Below, piece after piece: positions 54,801-64,000 of a stretch of 64,000 bases of DNA. Under the pieces are notes generated by a model. The model saw nothing but the letters and a program-made list of their open reading frames with translations, was not told the DNA's origin and ran no database searches. How positions within the stretch are numbered: the stretch's first letter is position 1; each line of letters opens with the position of its first letter. Position numbers and translations under genes: made by a program. The stretch comes from Seminavis robusta (taxonomy: Eukaryota; Bacillariophyta; Bacillariophyceae; Naviculales; Naviculaceae): the NCBI GenBank assembly GCA_903772945.1, contig CAICTM010000018.1:122391-186390 (forward strand), in the 5' to 3' direction.

Positions 54801-56433
54801 CTTTCTGCATGGATCCAGCAATGGCTTGTGCCTCGTCCAAGGGTTGTTCCTTGGCGACGGTGGTCCCGTGCGTTCCCTTTTTCTCCTTTTGTTCTCCAAA
54901 ATCCAAACGAACCGAATCACCATTGAGAAATCCCAACTGCAAGACAGTGGTCTGTAGATCCTGAATGCTGACCAGTTGACTGAGTGGCACCAGTTTGCGC
55001 ACATCGGGGTTGGTTCCGTCACTGTACAACGTCATGCAAACCAGCACGGGAAAGGAGGATATTTCAAAATCAAATTCATCCATTCCACTTAGATTGGTGT
55101 CGGGTGCAAATCCCACACCCTTGGCACCCACACCGCCTTTGGTACTCCCACCATGAATCATGGGATTCCGCAATAGATTTGGGTTGATTTCGTCGTCACC
55201 ATCGTCGCCGCCCCCATCGGAATAATCGGTATTATCTCCCAAACTCCCATCCATTTCGTTGTTGTTGTTGTTATTGTTGGTTGCAGCTCCACCTCCAGCT
55301 CCCATTTCTGGCATGCTGGAATTCATGTGACTCATACTGCCATGACGATTTTCCGGACCCGGTCCCAGTGCCGCATCGGCCGAGTACATGGTATCGTATC
55401 CAATATCATCCTTTTCGGCCTCACGATCTCGATTGGCATCTGCCTCCATGGTTTCTTTTCTCAGCGCTTCATTCTGTTTTTGTGTCTGTTCTCGTTTGCG
55501 TTCTTCCATGAGTGGCGCATTGGTAGATCGGACAATGAGTGCATAGCGTAATTTGTTGCGATTGGTTCCCTTTCCGGCACCTCCCACTCCAAAGAATCCC
55601 AATCCACGCTTGTGTTTGGCATATTCGGCGGGTCGTTCCAGGGATCCCATGTGAACCGTTTCGGTGGATCCACTCGTCTCAAATGCGTGCAATTTGAAAC
55701 AGAGGAGTGTTTCTTGAATCATTTTGTGTTCGGGATAGGAATCGTGCTCTCCCCCAATACTGTGCGCATCGACCTTGAGTGGAGGACACACAATGCGTTC
55801 TACAAATTTGGCGACACTGTTCAGATTGTGTGGATTGCTGACTCGTTCCACTCGATGGACTTTGGTTTCGGTGGTGCCCAAGAAATTGCGTCCCGCCGCT
55901 GTGGCACCATCGGGAATGGCCGTATTGCGTAGAATGCGATTCAATCGTTGGGTTCCCGCACTCTGCAAAATCAGATTGGCCTTGGCTTCGTTGGCAGCTG
56001 GACTGTCGTCGTGACGGAATCGATTGAATCGATCGTATTCGACTCGATCTTCTTCTTCGTCCTCGTCGTCTTTTGCTCCTTCTCCTCCTCCTTCTTGACC
56101 ACCTCCTTTGGCTCCATCACCATCGGGTTGATGTTCTTCTTCGGCATCATCACCTTGTTCTTGAATGGCGGCCAAATGTTCTTCGTCTTCTTCTCCTCCT
56201 CCTCCACCTCCACCCACAATGATCATTTCGCCATTTTCGTCAATCATGAAATCTCCGTCCATATCAACTTCTGCCTGTTTGGACTTGTCATAGACTTTGT
56301 ACGATGGTCGAGCGGCTGGATCCACGGCTTGACGGGATGCCTTGTTGCGATCCTTTTTGTTGCCACCCAAGCGTTCGTTAATGTCATCGCCTTCTTCGCC
56401 CTTGTCCTTTTTGCCTTTCTTTAGTTTGAACAT
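51871..56433 (-). CDS. SEC3: Exocyst complex subunit Sec3 (EXOC1-like)
   Basis: The frame is open for 1520 codons, but an in-frame 93 nt intron (53546-53454, donor GTAAGT, acceptor TTCAG) probably lies within it, giving 1489 residues. The N-terminus is Lys/Glu-rich and disordered with Gly, Asp and Asn runs. A central part (about 470-620) could hold the Sec3 PH-like lipid-binding fold. Then comes the typical coiled coil (L-D-K-E-L-Q-D-M-E-S-W-L-G, then E-E-E-N-R-Q-L-E-Q-Q-W). The C-terminal helical bundle includes S-L-L-G-Y-I-K-L-I-E-I-L-A and N-T-H-Y-F-T-Q-C-I-K-D, fitting Sec3. In the family, Sec3 tethers secretory vesicles at the plasma membrane through PIP2 and Rho/Rab partners. It is longer than yeast or human Sec3 because of the inserts. 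Confidence 0.75.
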   Translation of the reverse strand: MFKLKKGKKDKGEEGDDINERLGGNKKDRNKASRQAVDPAARPSYKVYDKSKQAEVDMDGDFMIDENGEMIIVGGGGGGGEEDEEHLAAIQEQGDDAEEEHQPDGDGAKGGGQEGGGEGAKDDEDEEEDRVEYDRFNRFRHDDSPAANEAKANLILQSAGTQRLNRILRNTAIPDGATAAGRNFLGTTETKVHRVERVSNPHNLNSVAKFVERIVCPPLKVDAHSIGGEHDSYPEHKMIQETLLCFKLHAFETSGSTETVHMGSLERPAEYAKHKRGLGFFGVGGAGKGTNRNKLRYALIVRSTNAPLMEERKREQTQKQNEALRKETMEADANRDREAEKDDIGYDTMYSADAALGPGPENRHGSMSHMNSSMPEMGAGGGAATNNNNNNNEMDGSLGDNTDYSDGGGDDGDDEINPNLLRNPMIHGGSTKGGVGAKGVGFAPDTNLSGMDEFDFEISSFPVLVCMTLYSDGTNPDVRKLVPLSQLVSIQDLQTTVLQLGFLNGDSVRLDFGEQKEKKGTHGTTVAKEQPLDEAQAIAGSMQKERFIWSLLQIHAMLCVTVVDAYTLRMETQNAQAATSKKNAAALATLPPLNVRNVDKAELQYVATVNGFLNQSPTVRALLARQKLLAEDMRRDASDVGAGVGSSLLTSKSTPLIDDGITSSKSKISDDASESKRKEAIEDMDNLAYDLMMGNFTTRVAIFHSDEERKDAEAVLNSTQWTSGLNKDDTAAASAAERLGTALQRRMRDLEAETCRRLIAWEDEKHSSASSNAHASKAANRDSVDALYLESLFNALDGLDKELQDMESWLGERAAAIKPMTDDCRDIEEENRQLEQQWKSYDMLGGEMRRLLKGLEIQDELDRVLKNPASALVYDKEGRIDFNESQDGVDNVHEAGRSLQDAMLHVQKSGGLHLKAVIERSDALEKTAASFCTVLAQIIVTIMEQFKIDVVATSDYGKVSKSGKFCPAKFSCVALPTAAQKPFLFPSCLHASSDTHTMIAKKVRDTQRKFQSSLLGYIKLIEILAELSPELLPAVRDAYSEMVAEGIMMKKRMKGYFQALPGKNSSYMKNVSRDLKEYTPRFKSDAEEKEGEGKVEPAVQEGTVHADDIRFALSELLPLIAREAYFTAALFGLSNKAQDGRDKKRNFEAAKKSVDHSSQYFDYYIQRTCGIIQDFDAEAAAMNPNAFRGDPMLCLVASIHLNETMENYIDREKKGGDHSLSLAYARATILELRKKVDKQWVLWVDHQINWIRTHAGVPANGKRAGVIPSFARFPVYLDHVLLCCREGRKGDYTPNFANNKVVSYHLQKVAFALLESLRECAERESTEKTYAANVLQMENTHYFTQCIKDRGEEISALFRRPMQRANTTCKQSTEAYLGWMIKRELAVLHDLFSRIAKKRRETGDKEVLQEVPSTVFIRTLQKEASREVMKDKIGAMYARMSKHMSEEGGMLPVAWKALVKVLYEWFGRWEKLSSQCYQHTLDPSAVDIVRIAKAAGSATVSTIEKSPSGDNPTKKSILAR

Positions 56434-59289
56434 CGTGTCGTCGTTGTCTTGTTGTTGCTATCTATAGTATCGGTGGGGTCTCGGAGCTACAGTCTCTTGT
56501 AAGCTCTTCTAAAGAAACATCTTCCAATTCGAGGCGTTGTGATTGTGGGAAAGAGAGAAACACTTTGAGGCACGACAGAGATGCTTCTGGACGCAGAGTT
56601 ATTCGTCCATGGTGCGGAAAGTGGGTGAGATCTCAGCCTCTGTGCCCATTACAGCTTCGCAGCTTTAGAAAAGGAAAGCAGTTTGATGCCAATTAGATAG
56701 GGGGGTTTTAGAGTAGGGAAATTATCTACGGAAGCCAGCCGGGGCCAGGCTTAAGCAAAGAACAGTCGAAATTCAGGACTAGGTTCTGTGGGATCAAGGG
56801 CAAGAAATTGAGACAGTTTTACCAGTACATTGTAGCCCATTGTAGCCCACGGTACAGCAGGGCCAAATCTAGCTAGCTAGTCTACTATCCACTCTGGAGT
56901 ATCCGGTAGCTAGGATGTGCTCATTTCATACCAACTGGTTGGTATCTTATCTTCCTTATTTGAATTTTCTGCCATCCATGTCAGTACTGTAGTCAAAGCT
57001 GGTGCTGTGTGTCAAAGCTTGTGCCATGCGTCAATGCTGGTGCTGTCATATCTTTGGCCATCAGGAGCTGTCTACTCGGAGCTGCCTACTTTAATCGAGC
57101 ATGGAATTACTGATGATCACAACAGAGATAGAGTACAGTGCCCTGTATTGCCAAACCTGGTAGGCCTTGTAGGAATACCAACTGGAGTACAAAATGGCCT
57201 ACTATGTATATGGACAACAATATGGCCGTTGGATTTGAATATCTAGAAGAGAAGGTGTGCATTATTCCACAACAAACACTGCTTCCTCCACTCAGTATTC
57301 ATCACAGCAGCATGCATCTCTCCCAACAAAATCATTCAATCCAGCAAAAGTTCAAACAGTGCAATAAAAGAGACTTTGGTGTACATCATATGTTCTTGGA
57401 ATCCACGAGCACTCACTACTGCTTCGGCTACAGCCAGTAAGCAACCACTGCCATTGTGATTTGTCCATCGACAAGCACAACCAGGCAAGGAACCAGGAAC
57501 GATGCCACCACAACGGCTACGGTACCACTGCTGCTACAACTTACTATGCATACTACTCCTGCAACGAACAACAAGGTCATCGATACCGATAGCGGCTGTT
57601 CGCGTCGATACGATCAACTAACAGAAACAACAACCAAATGCTAGCTATCAACTGACTACTACCGCTATTACTAAGATTGCCAACAAGTACCGATTTTGTC
57701 ACGCAATTAAATTTCATACGAAGGAGAACCAAGTTGACCTAGGACTTGTGCATAATGCCAAAATCGTTCTCAGCATCAGGGAAACTGGTACTGGTCTTCT
57801 TACACAGGAATCAGCACCAAAAAACTAGAAAATTCAAGGGAGGAATGAATCCAACAAGATGATTCACTTTTCACCAGTGCGTGTGAGTTGTTATGTGGTC
57901 TCCTCTGCATGGTTGATTGCTGTATTTCATGGCTTGTTGACAATTGTTCTTCCTCAGACGTCTGTAGTAAGAGATTAGAAAGTAAAAATTGATATGGTTT
58001 TCTCTTCCGTTCTGATACTGCAGAAAACCAGAGACATACCATGGCTCTTCAAAATTGGCCAACTTGACTGTCATATGTCGAGAACTGACTGCCATCCCAT
58101 GGTCCATACAGTTTCAATGAGGATAGCTTTTATTTCTGACTCGGAGACGGTCAGCTTGATAGTACGGTATGGTATTGGTATCCTAGATGTGTCGCTGATC
58201 AAGTCAACACGATTGTCAGCCAGCCAATGTCCAGACTGCTGCCGGTCACTCTTGCTATTATTAATAGAGTGATCCAACGCTTCACCCATATAGTTGTGGT
58301 GGTACCGGTAGTAGCATGCTGGTACACTTGTACTCAGTAGCTTAAAATAGTATCCAATATCCACTGGCATTAACCAGCCACTCTCAGTATCTCTCCACGC
58401 TCAGTCAAACAACAAGCCACCACTCTGATCAGATCAATGCAGGGATGGAAGGCTACATCAACAATCATACAATCATATCAACAATCTACTTACATGTACT
58501 CTAAACTCCCAATATCCACAAGTAAGTGAAGGAATCGAAGCGCAACAACAGCAACAGGAACAGGAACCAACACCAAGGTCAATCTTGGCCAATGAGTGCT
58601 TTATGCAGCTGACATGCAACTGGTGTGGGTCTCTTGAGCAAGTGGCTATAAATCTTTTGCCGACACAGCCGACAGGTGTTTGCTTATTCAAGAAAGCATC
58701 TGTCTCCTCGGTGGTGCTTCATGTGTGGGGGAGGCTATGTGCACTACGCTAAAAGCTAGTGTAAAGATCTTTCGAGTGTTTTGAGTTTGAGAGAATGAAA
58801 GTTATGAGAGGATTAGAAAGCTATGAAAAACTAATCAACGAGAGAGATCCACAATCAAAGGATCGTAGATCTGAACTCCCGCGGGAGACTGTAGAGTGTG
58901 ATAGAGTAGGTTGCGGTAGCAATCCTACTCATTCCACGATCCAAAAATGGAACGCGTGGAAGATTCGTCTAGCATTTATCTAGTAGCGTGGAAGTACTCC
59001 ACGCTGGCTAAATATCTAGAGCGATGTTTCATCATCAACCTAGTATGACTAGAGCGGTCATTGAGAACCCTGTCTCGATGACTATTCACGAGAGACTCAG
59101 TCATGAGTCGAACTCAAACCCTATCTAGGATCGAGTCGCGAATAAGGCTAAGAGCCGTGTATTGCATTCGCCCCCTGACAAGAGTCACGGAAGGCACGAC
59201 ATCAGTCGGACAAGGAGAACATATGAATTAAAGTGCGGGGCACTCTCCGGAGATTGGATGTAGACATGTGCGTCGCACGATGGCAATCC
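56434..59289. other. Intergenic, no gene supported
   Basis: About 2.9 kb. The first few hundred bases should be the Sec3 promoter. Frames of up to 109 codons have no features. The stretch 58780-59289 may be the remaining end of the decayed retroelement, but I see no terminal repeat to prove it. An inverted repeat, GCGTGGA...TCCACGC, lies near 58952-59005. Confidence 0.4.
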
Positions 59290-60262
59290 TACAAGGGGAT
59301 CAGGCTGGTTTATGGGTGTAAATACCTTATTGTTCCCAAGTCTGGTAGACTGGTCCGGCCATTGGCGGTAGTTCAGTCGGAGCCGTATAGTGCCATGTGT
59401 TATTGTTCGGTCTGTGTGGTAAGGACTTGTGCGTTGGCTGACCGTAATAACGGTTTTGATACTGATGAATCAACATGTATCGTTGACATTGTTGTTGATG
59501 AGGGCACGGTCGTGTTCTCCTTATTCGGGTTTTTTCTGGATAAGTCATTGGCGACGTTCCTTATTGTTTTTCCGGTTTGCTTTGAAACGGATGTAGTGAG
59601 TTTTGTCACGATTAACGCGCGTGAAATTGCGTCGAAGTCCATATTCATCCGGAGAGTCTTCTCGACCTTTGCACGGGACTCACGTTCTCTGTCCATGCAA
59701 ACCGGTCATGGATACTGGGTAAACCACGTCTTTTTTCAGGACGGTGGTTACTCCGTCTTCTGTCCTGGAGCAGCCCCTTGGTAGTTCATTGGGTCAATGA
59801 ATCTACGAAGTTCCTTCCTGTTGGTTGGAATAGCGATAGCTGGATCACACCTATTATCTTTTTAGTTAAGGGTTGGATTCCTTCTCGAGTAGTTCAACTG
59901 TCTAGATACTCCAGGTCTTCCTTTTGCGAAAGGCCTTTGGTAGTGTTGATTTTCACCCCGACTTCTTGAAGTCTTTGGAAAAGGTCGTCTAACTATTCAA
60001 CGCGATCTTCCAGATCGACGTCAGTTAGGATGAGTTGATCATCAATGTTGGCACGGACATTTTCTAAAAGTCATGCTTGCTTGCTTTCATCTTCCTTTGG
60101 AGATGTCGCGGACTATTACATGGGCCCATGGTAACCTCTGGTACTCGTGCTTTTCCCAAGGGAGTACGATGGTACAGAGTTTGCTTCGAGTGAGGTGACA
60201 GCTCGATGTGTTAGTGTCCCATGTTCAGGTATAGACTAGTAGCGCACTTGAATCCATTAGGT

Positions 60263-60604
60263 TCAAGGGCATGTTCTGTATTTTTGGGATAGGATTATGC
60301 TTTCCGCTTTTATCCTTTTGTTCGGTTCCCGAAATTCAGAGATGAATCGTACGAATCCCCTTTTCTTGGGAATGATAAGGTTGGTGCCGTTCCACTCGGA
60401 GCGATTCACCTTCTTTAGTACTTCTGCCTCGCAGAGACGTTCAACCTCCTTCTTTAAGAGTGTTGGTATGGACCCTTGGAGTAGGGTGAGCCCTAGTATA
60501 TAGGATTTAGCGTCGGGACGATGTTCTACCTCGTAGTCGTCCATTCGCAACTCTCCCCCAGTATCCTCGACTGGGCCGAAGCACTTGAGATATAAACAAG
60601 GCAT
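60263..60604 (-). pseudogene. Reverse transcriptase, N-terminal remnant
   Basis: The frame contains K-E-V-E-R-L-C-E-A-E-V-L, N-R-S-E-W and I-I-P-K-K-R-G-F-V-R-F-I-S-E-F-R, the fingers region of Ty3-group reverse transcriptases. It then breaks before the catalytic Y-x-D-D. A later part of the same domain is recognisable in other frames at about 59990-59780 (L-Q-E-V-G-V-K-I-N and E-Y-L-D, then R-K-E-L-R-R-F-I), interrupted by stops. Confidence 0.75.
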
Positions 60605-61026
60605 GAGGCAGTTTCTTTGCGTTTTCCTTATTTAACTGGTTTTGACTCTGGCACATCTGCCTTAAAAGTCAGTCTGTTCGTATTTCGCATCAAGAATCTT
60701 CTTGAGGAGATCTGCACTGTCAGATATAGAACAAGCTTGCAAGGAATCGGGAATGAGAAGAAAGTTCTCCTATATCTATCTAGGGTATCGCACATCTTTC
60801 GACAGGGAAATAGCGCTGATTACCAACTCCAATACATCGGGTAGTGAAATAGAACTTGATTCTTAGGTCTAAGAGGGTGTCTTGATCTATGATCATGTCA
60901 TATGCCCCTAAGTTCTTGGTGACGTGTTAATTCCATTTGATAATTTTATCATCTTGGAACTCAGTAATCGCGATTGTGCCCTTTCACTTCGTGCGGGTTT
61001 TCGATTCCTTCATAGAAGCAGTCCGT

Positions 61027-61245
61027 TCAATGTTTTGTGGACGCCCCCATGGCTTCTTCATGAGTACTCCTAGCAATGAGTCTTGAGTAATTAAAGTTGG
61101 GCCGGCGCTCCTGTATCCAGCTAAGCAAAACAGTGGTGATACAGAGAGGTTTTTGTTCTCCTTTCTCTTCGTCTATATATATAGACAGATAGGTGTGTCC
61201 CTGAGGTCCTTTGTCTTGCGACGTTGAATGAGTTTGATTGGCCAT
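61027..61245 (-). pseudogene. Protease-region remnant of the Ty3-type element
   Basis: A 72-codon frame with T-Y-L-S-I-Y-I-D-E-E and L-C-I-T-T-V-L-L-S-W. The position just after gag and the T-V-L-L strand fit the aspartic protease domain, but the catalytic D-S/T-G is absent. Assignment rests mostly on position. Confidence 0.4.
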
Positions 61246-61437
61246 GGACGAAAGTTAACGATGCTGAACCGATCGTTCAGTGTTTAGTTGAGTAGTTGCT
61301 AGTAGGCAATTATCTATTTGCCGTAGACTTCGTTAGTTTGCAAACAATTCTTGTTTACTCTTTAGTGAGATTTCTTCATCACTTAGGTATGAGAAAGTGG
61401 AACATGGTTCCGTTGAATAATCATCCTGGCCTAATCC

Positions 61438-62153
61438 TTAGACGGAGATCTCTCCATCCGAATGATTGAAGTCGATTTCGGCAAGCGCCTTGTCAACGGC
61501 AGCCATTTTCTTGTTCCATTTCATGTTGTATGGGATCCAACAGAGGAGTCGTCCTCGTCGTCGGAGTTGTCTGACTTTGTGCTTTGGCAACATGGTTGAT
61601 TTCGCTTTTCTTCTTGCGATCAGCCCTGACCGCAGCGTTGAGAGACTTTCTTCATAAGTACAGAGAGTTCCTTCTTGGTGTAGGTCTTGGCAGTTCGGTC
61701 GCGCACTTGCGTATTCCAAGTCTTGTTTCTTTGTTTGTACGCTGGGCTTGTTATCGTTGTCAGTTGAGGACTGAGACTTGGCCTTGAGCTTCTTTAGAGT
61801 CATGCAGTCAGCAGTGTTGTTGAGTGCTGGACTGTGGGTAGTTGCCACCATTTTTCTTCGTTCTTGGAAGAGTTGTCATTGTTGCGAGTAGACTTACTTC
61901 TTGCTTTTGTTTTTCTTCGTAGGAGCTTGCCTGGCATCACCGCCCTTGTCAAAGTCTTCGGGGGATTCCATGCGTTCGCAGAATCAAATGGTTTATCCGA
62001 TAGGAGATGAGAAAGGATAGAAGTCGTGTTCATCCATTTATTCTTCATCCACGATTGTGGAATTCCATGACAAAACATGTCAATGACTTCAGCATGGTTC
62101 AACGTTTGGTAGGGTCCAAAAGGTGGCAGACGAGGAAGTTCATCGACGTTCAT
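61438..62153 (-). pseudogene. Gag-like remnant of the Ty3-type element
   Basis: Two overlapping minus-strand frames. The first (62153-61800) begins with P-P-F-G-P-Y-Q-T-L and L-N-H-A-E-V-I-D-M-F, then G-I-P-Q-S-W, a pattern seen in gag proteins of protist Ty3 elements. The second (61851-61438) has N-N-T-A-D-C, like the end of a Cys-His knuckle, and ends N-H-S-D-G-E-I-S-V, as at a gag-pol border. A frameshift separates the two. Confidence 0.6.
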
Positions 62154-62160
62154 CCGGCCT

Positions 62161-64000
62161 GAGGTTGTTGGACATAAGGGCCCGTAGTAATGCGACGGGA
62201 TACAGCTTTACAATTAGCTATTACAGCTTGTACAATTAGCATGCTTATTCTAGAAAATAACCAATAACTGCTCACTTATTTGGAAATTACAACTTTACAT
62301 CTCTTAGTCCTTAGATTTAATTCAATGCAACAATTGGTATTGTCGCATGGTAGCATGCGAGGTGATGAGATGTTACTCATTCAATTTCTTATATGTCTAT
62401 CTTTTATCAATGGTACTCGACTGGTTTCGCTCGTAAGCAACCTTCATCATTTTGCACTCGGCTGGGATTCTCTCGTAAGCAATCCCCATTTCGATCCCTT
62501 TCTTTATCCTGCTGTTTACGATCGTAATCTCAACAAGGACTCTTCTCATCCTGTTCGTCGATCGAAATCGCGATGAGGCCCCTATATTATACAATGGACT
62601 CCTATGGGGGTCCACCCTTTTGTCCTGTTGACGATCATAATCTCAATAAAAAAAAAATAAAAAAAAAATTGAGGATTTCCGATTATCTCGACCGCTGCAG
62701 GAGCCATTACTTGTACTGCACGTTCGACTGCAACTGTTACTACTACTGTTATCTCTATCACCGGAAGAGCCGTGCCTCATCTCCGTCGCGATTGCGATCG
62801 GTCCGAGTTAACAACAGAGTTAACAGAATTCATCGAAAATGAGCTCCGAATGCATATATAAGGCTCGCCTTGTGTGTCATGCATTGAATCATGCATTGAG
62901 TCATGCATCCGGAGCCACTTTACCCTCTATTATCGGTTGGGATTGGTTGAGTCATGCTTTCGTTATATCTTCTTCGAAAAATCCTCACTTTTTTCGTTTT
63001 CAAATCACAACACACGAGCAACTCGATCGCTTCGTGTTGTGTTGTGTTACGTACTTGAAGAACACCAACTGCCGATCGATCGCTCGTGTTGTTGTTGTGT
63101 ACGTGAAGAACACAAACTGCCGATCGTTCGCTCGTGTTGTTCGCGTTGTTGTTATCTTGCTACCTAGAACTGGCATCGTTCGTTTATACTGGCTTGCAGA
63201 TGGTCGTTTGAATTTTCAAGATTCGCAATTCCGACCACGTCGAGGATCCAACTTACTCATAAACTTCCGCTTCGATTGACTCGATTGAATAGCTATCCAC
63301 CGCGCTCCCCCTCTTGTTGCCGCTCCTTCTACTTTTGCCTCTGTTGCCATTGCCGCCATTGCCTTTGCCCTCTTGTTGATTTTTCACTTGATGGACCTTG
63401 ACGACGCTTCCTTGTCTTCAGCATCCTCTTCATCATCAACTAGCAGCTCCAGCATCAGCTTCCTTGTTCAGTCCACAGGCATTCAGACAAGCCTTCTTTG
63501 AATCTGATCCCATCATCCCACCATCTGATCCTCCATTCATGACTGCAGCACCATTGACCGCAGTTCAATTCCAGGAGCCCCACCAGCACATTATGGGAAA
63601 TCCAAGGAAAGGACCAAGCTTACAGAAGCCCCTCGGCTTGGAGGTATCAACCACACTGCGGAGCCTGGACAGGATCCGGCTCAGATGGACTGGGAAGGGA
63701 ACCTCAAAGCACCCTATGCCTCAGGGTTTTCCATGGTGACGACCATCTGAAATATCACACCACACTCCAGCCTATCGAATTTGCATGCAATAAAGGACTG
63801 AAAGATTCCACCAGTCTACTAATCTCCACTCTAACTGAGTACAATGCTTCTGGGTCTCATGTGCTAGCCTCTCTTATCGCCTTTGAAGTATGATGACAGA
63901 GCAAGGAATGGAAGGGATCTTTAAGCTTGTTGTTGGAGACCATAATACTAACACTATTAAAAAAATCAACATGTTTCCCACTGCCTCCTAGATCTTCTTG
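62161..64000. other. Right-hand region with simple repeats, no gene supported
   Basis: About 1.8 kb. A-rich runs at 62646-62670, a tandem duplication at 63049-63155, and TGCATTGA/TCATGCAT iterations at 62875-62910. A 113-codon plus frame at 63398-63739 overlaps a Ser-rich frame starting at 63391 and another open frame running to about 63892; none has recognisable features, though the last could be a remnant of a mobile element. Confidence 0.4.
63049..63155. repeat. Tandem duplication, about 53 bp unit
   Basis: GAAGAACACCAACTGCCGATCG followed by CTCGTGTTGTTGTTG recurs one unit later with minor changes. Confidence 0.7.

Larger units (their letters stand above)
59290..62160 (-). mobile_element. 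Decayed Ty3-type retroelement
   Basis: Minus-strand fragments in gag-pol order from high to low coordinates: gag-like at about 62153-61438, protease-like at 61245-61027, reverse transcriptase at 60604-60263 and its later part at about 59990-59780, then an RNase H-like region at about 59700-59400. Frames are broken by many stops and shifts. Order and spacing fit a Ty3-group element. No long terminal repeats were found at either side. It looks old and inactive. Confidence 0.7.

Noticed and set aside
58740-59289. Possible LTR of the Ty3-type element
   Set aside because: No matching copy was found on the other side at 62160-63300.

Overview
The window is nuclear DNA of a eukaryote, most likely a diatom or another stramenopile. 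The evidence is compact genes with short GT-AG introns (38-243 nt where I could place them), an exocyst Sec3 gene, a class C 7TM receptor, a BTB/SPRY-type gene, and decayed tyrosine-recombinase and Ty3-type retroelement fragments. The intergenic DNA is crowded with short palindromic words built from TAGC and GGTACC. The species assignment is inference. No rRNA, tRNA, CRISPR array or bacterial-style operon was seen.

Layout. 0-0.4 kb: the 3' end of a TPR-like gene. 1.6-19.2 kb: a cluster of four paralogous MFS transporters (SV2/SVOP-sugar porter type), three on + and one on -. Interspersed are an MTHFR-fold protein with a C-terminal hydrophobic tail, a frameshifted BTB/SPRY-like gene, a PC-esterase-like membrane protein and a SAM methyltransferase. 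20.4-23.9 kb: two polytopic membrane proteins, one of them an isoprenylcysteine-methyltransferase-like enzyme. 24.1-24.9 kb: a tandem repeat array. 26.9-31.7 kb: a duplicated pair of orphan genes separated by an insertion that carries a tyrosine-recombinase fragment. A sequence matching both flanks of that insertion, without the insert, lies at 24.0 kb.

32.3-35.6 kb: a receptor joining a bacterial-type solute-binding domain, a Cys-rich EGF-like linker and a class C 7TM domain. 38.8-40.0 kb: an unrecognised acidic gene. 41.1-51.1 kb: UMP/CMP kinase, a mitochondrial ALDH-superfamily enzyme, a disordered protein with RRQSS repeats, and a thioredoxin. 51.9-56.4 kb: Sec3. 59.3-62.2 kb: a heavily decayed Ty3-type element. 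The remaining 1.8 kb has only simple repeats and unassigned frames.

The genes do not form one pathway. The strongest local themes are (i) expansion and intron turnover of a transporter family, (ii) the orphan gene pair with a recombinase insertion between its copies, and (iii) the unusual receptor. Gene models with introns were assembled by eye from reading frame, splice signals and agreement between paralogues.
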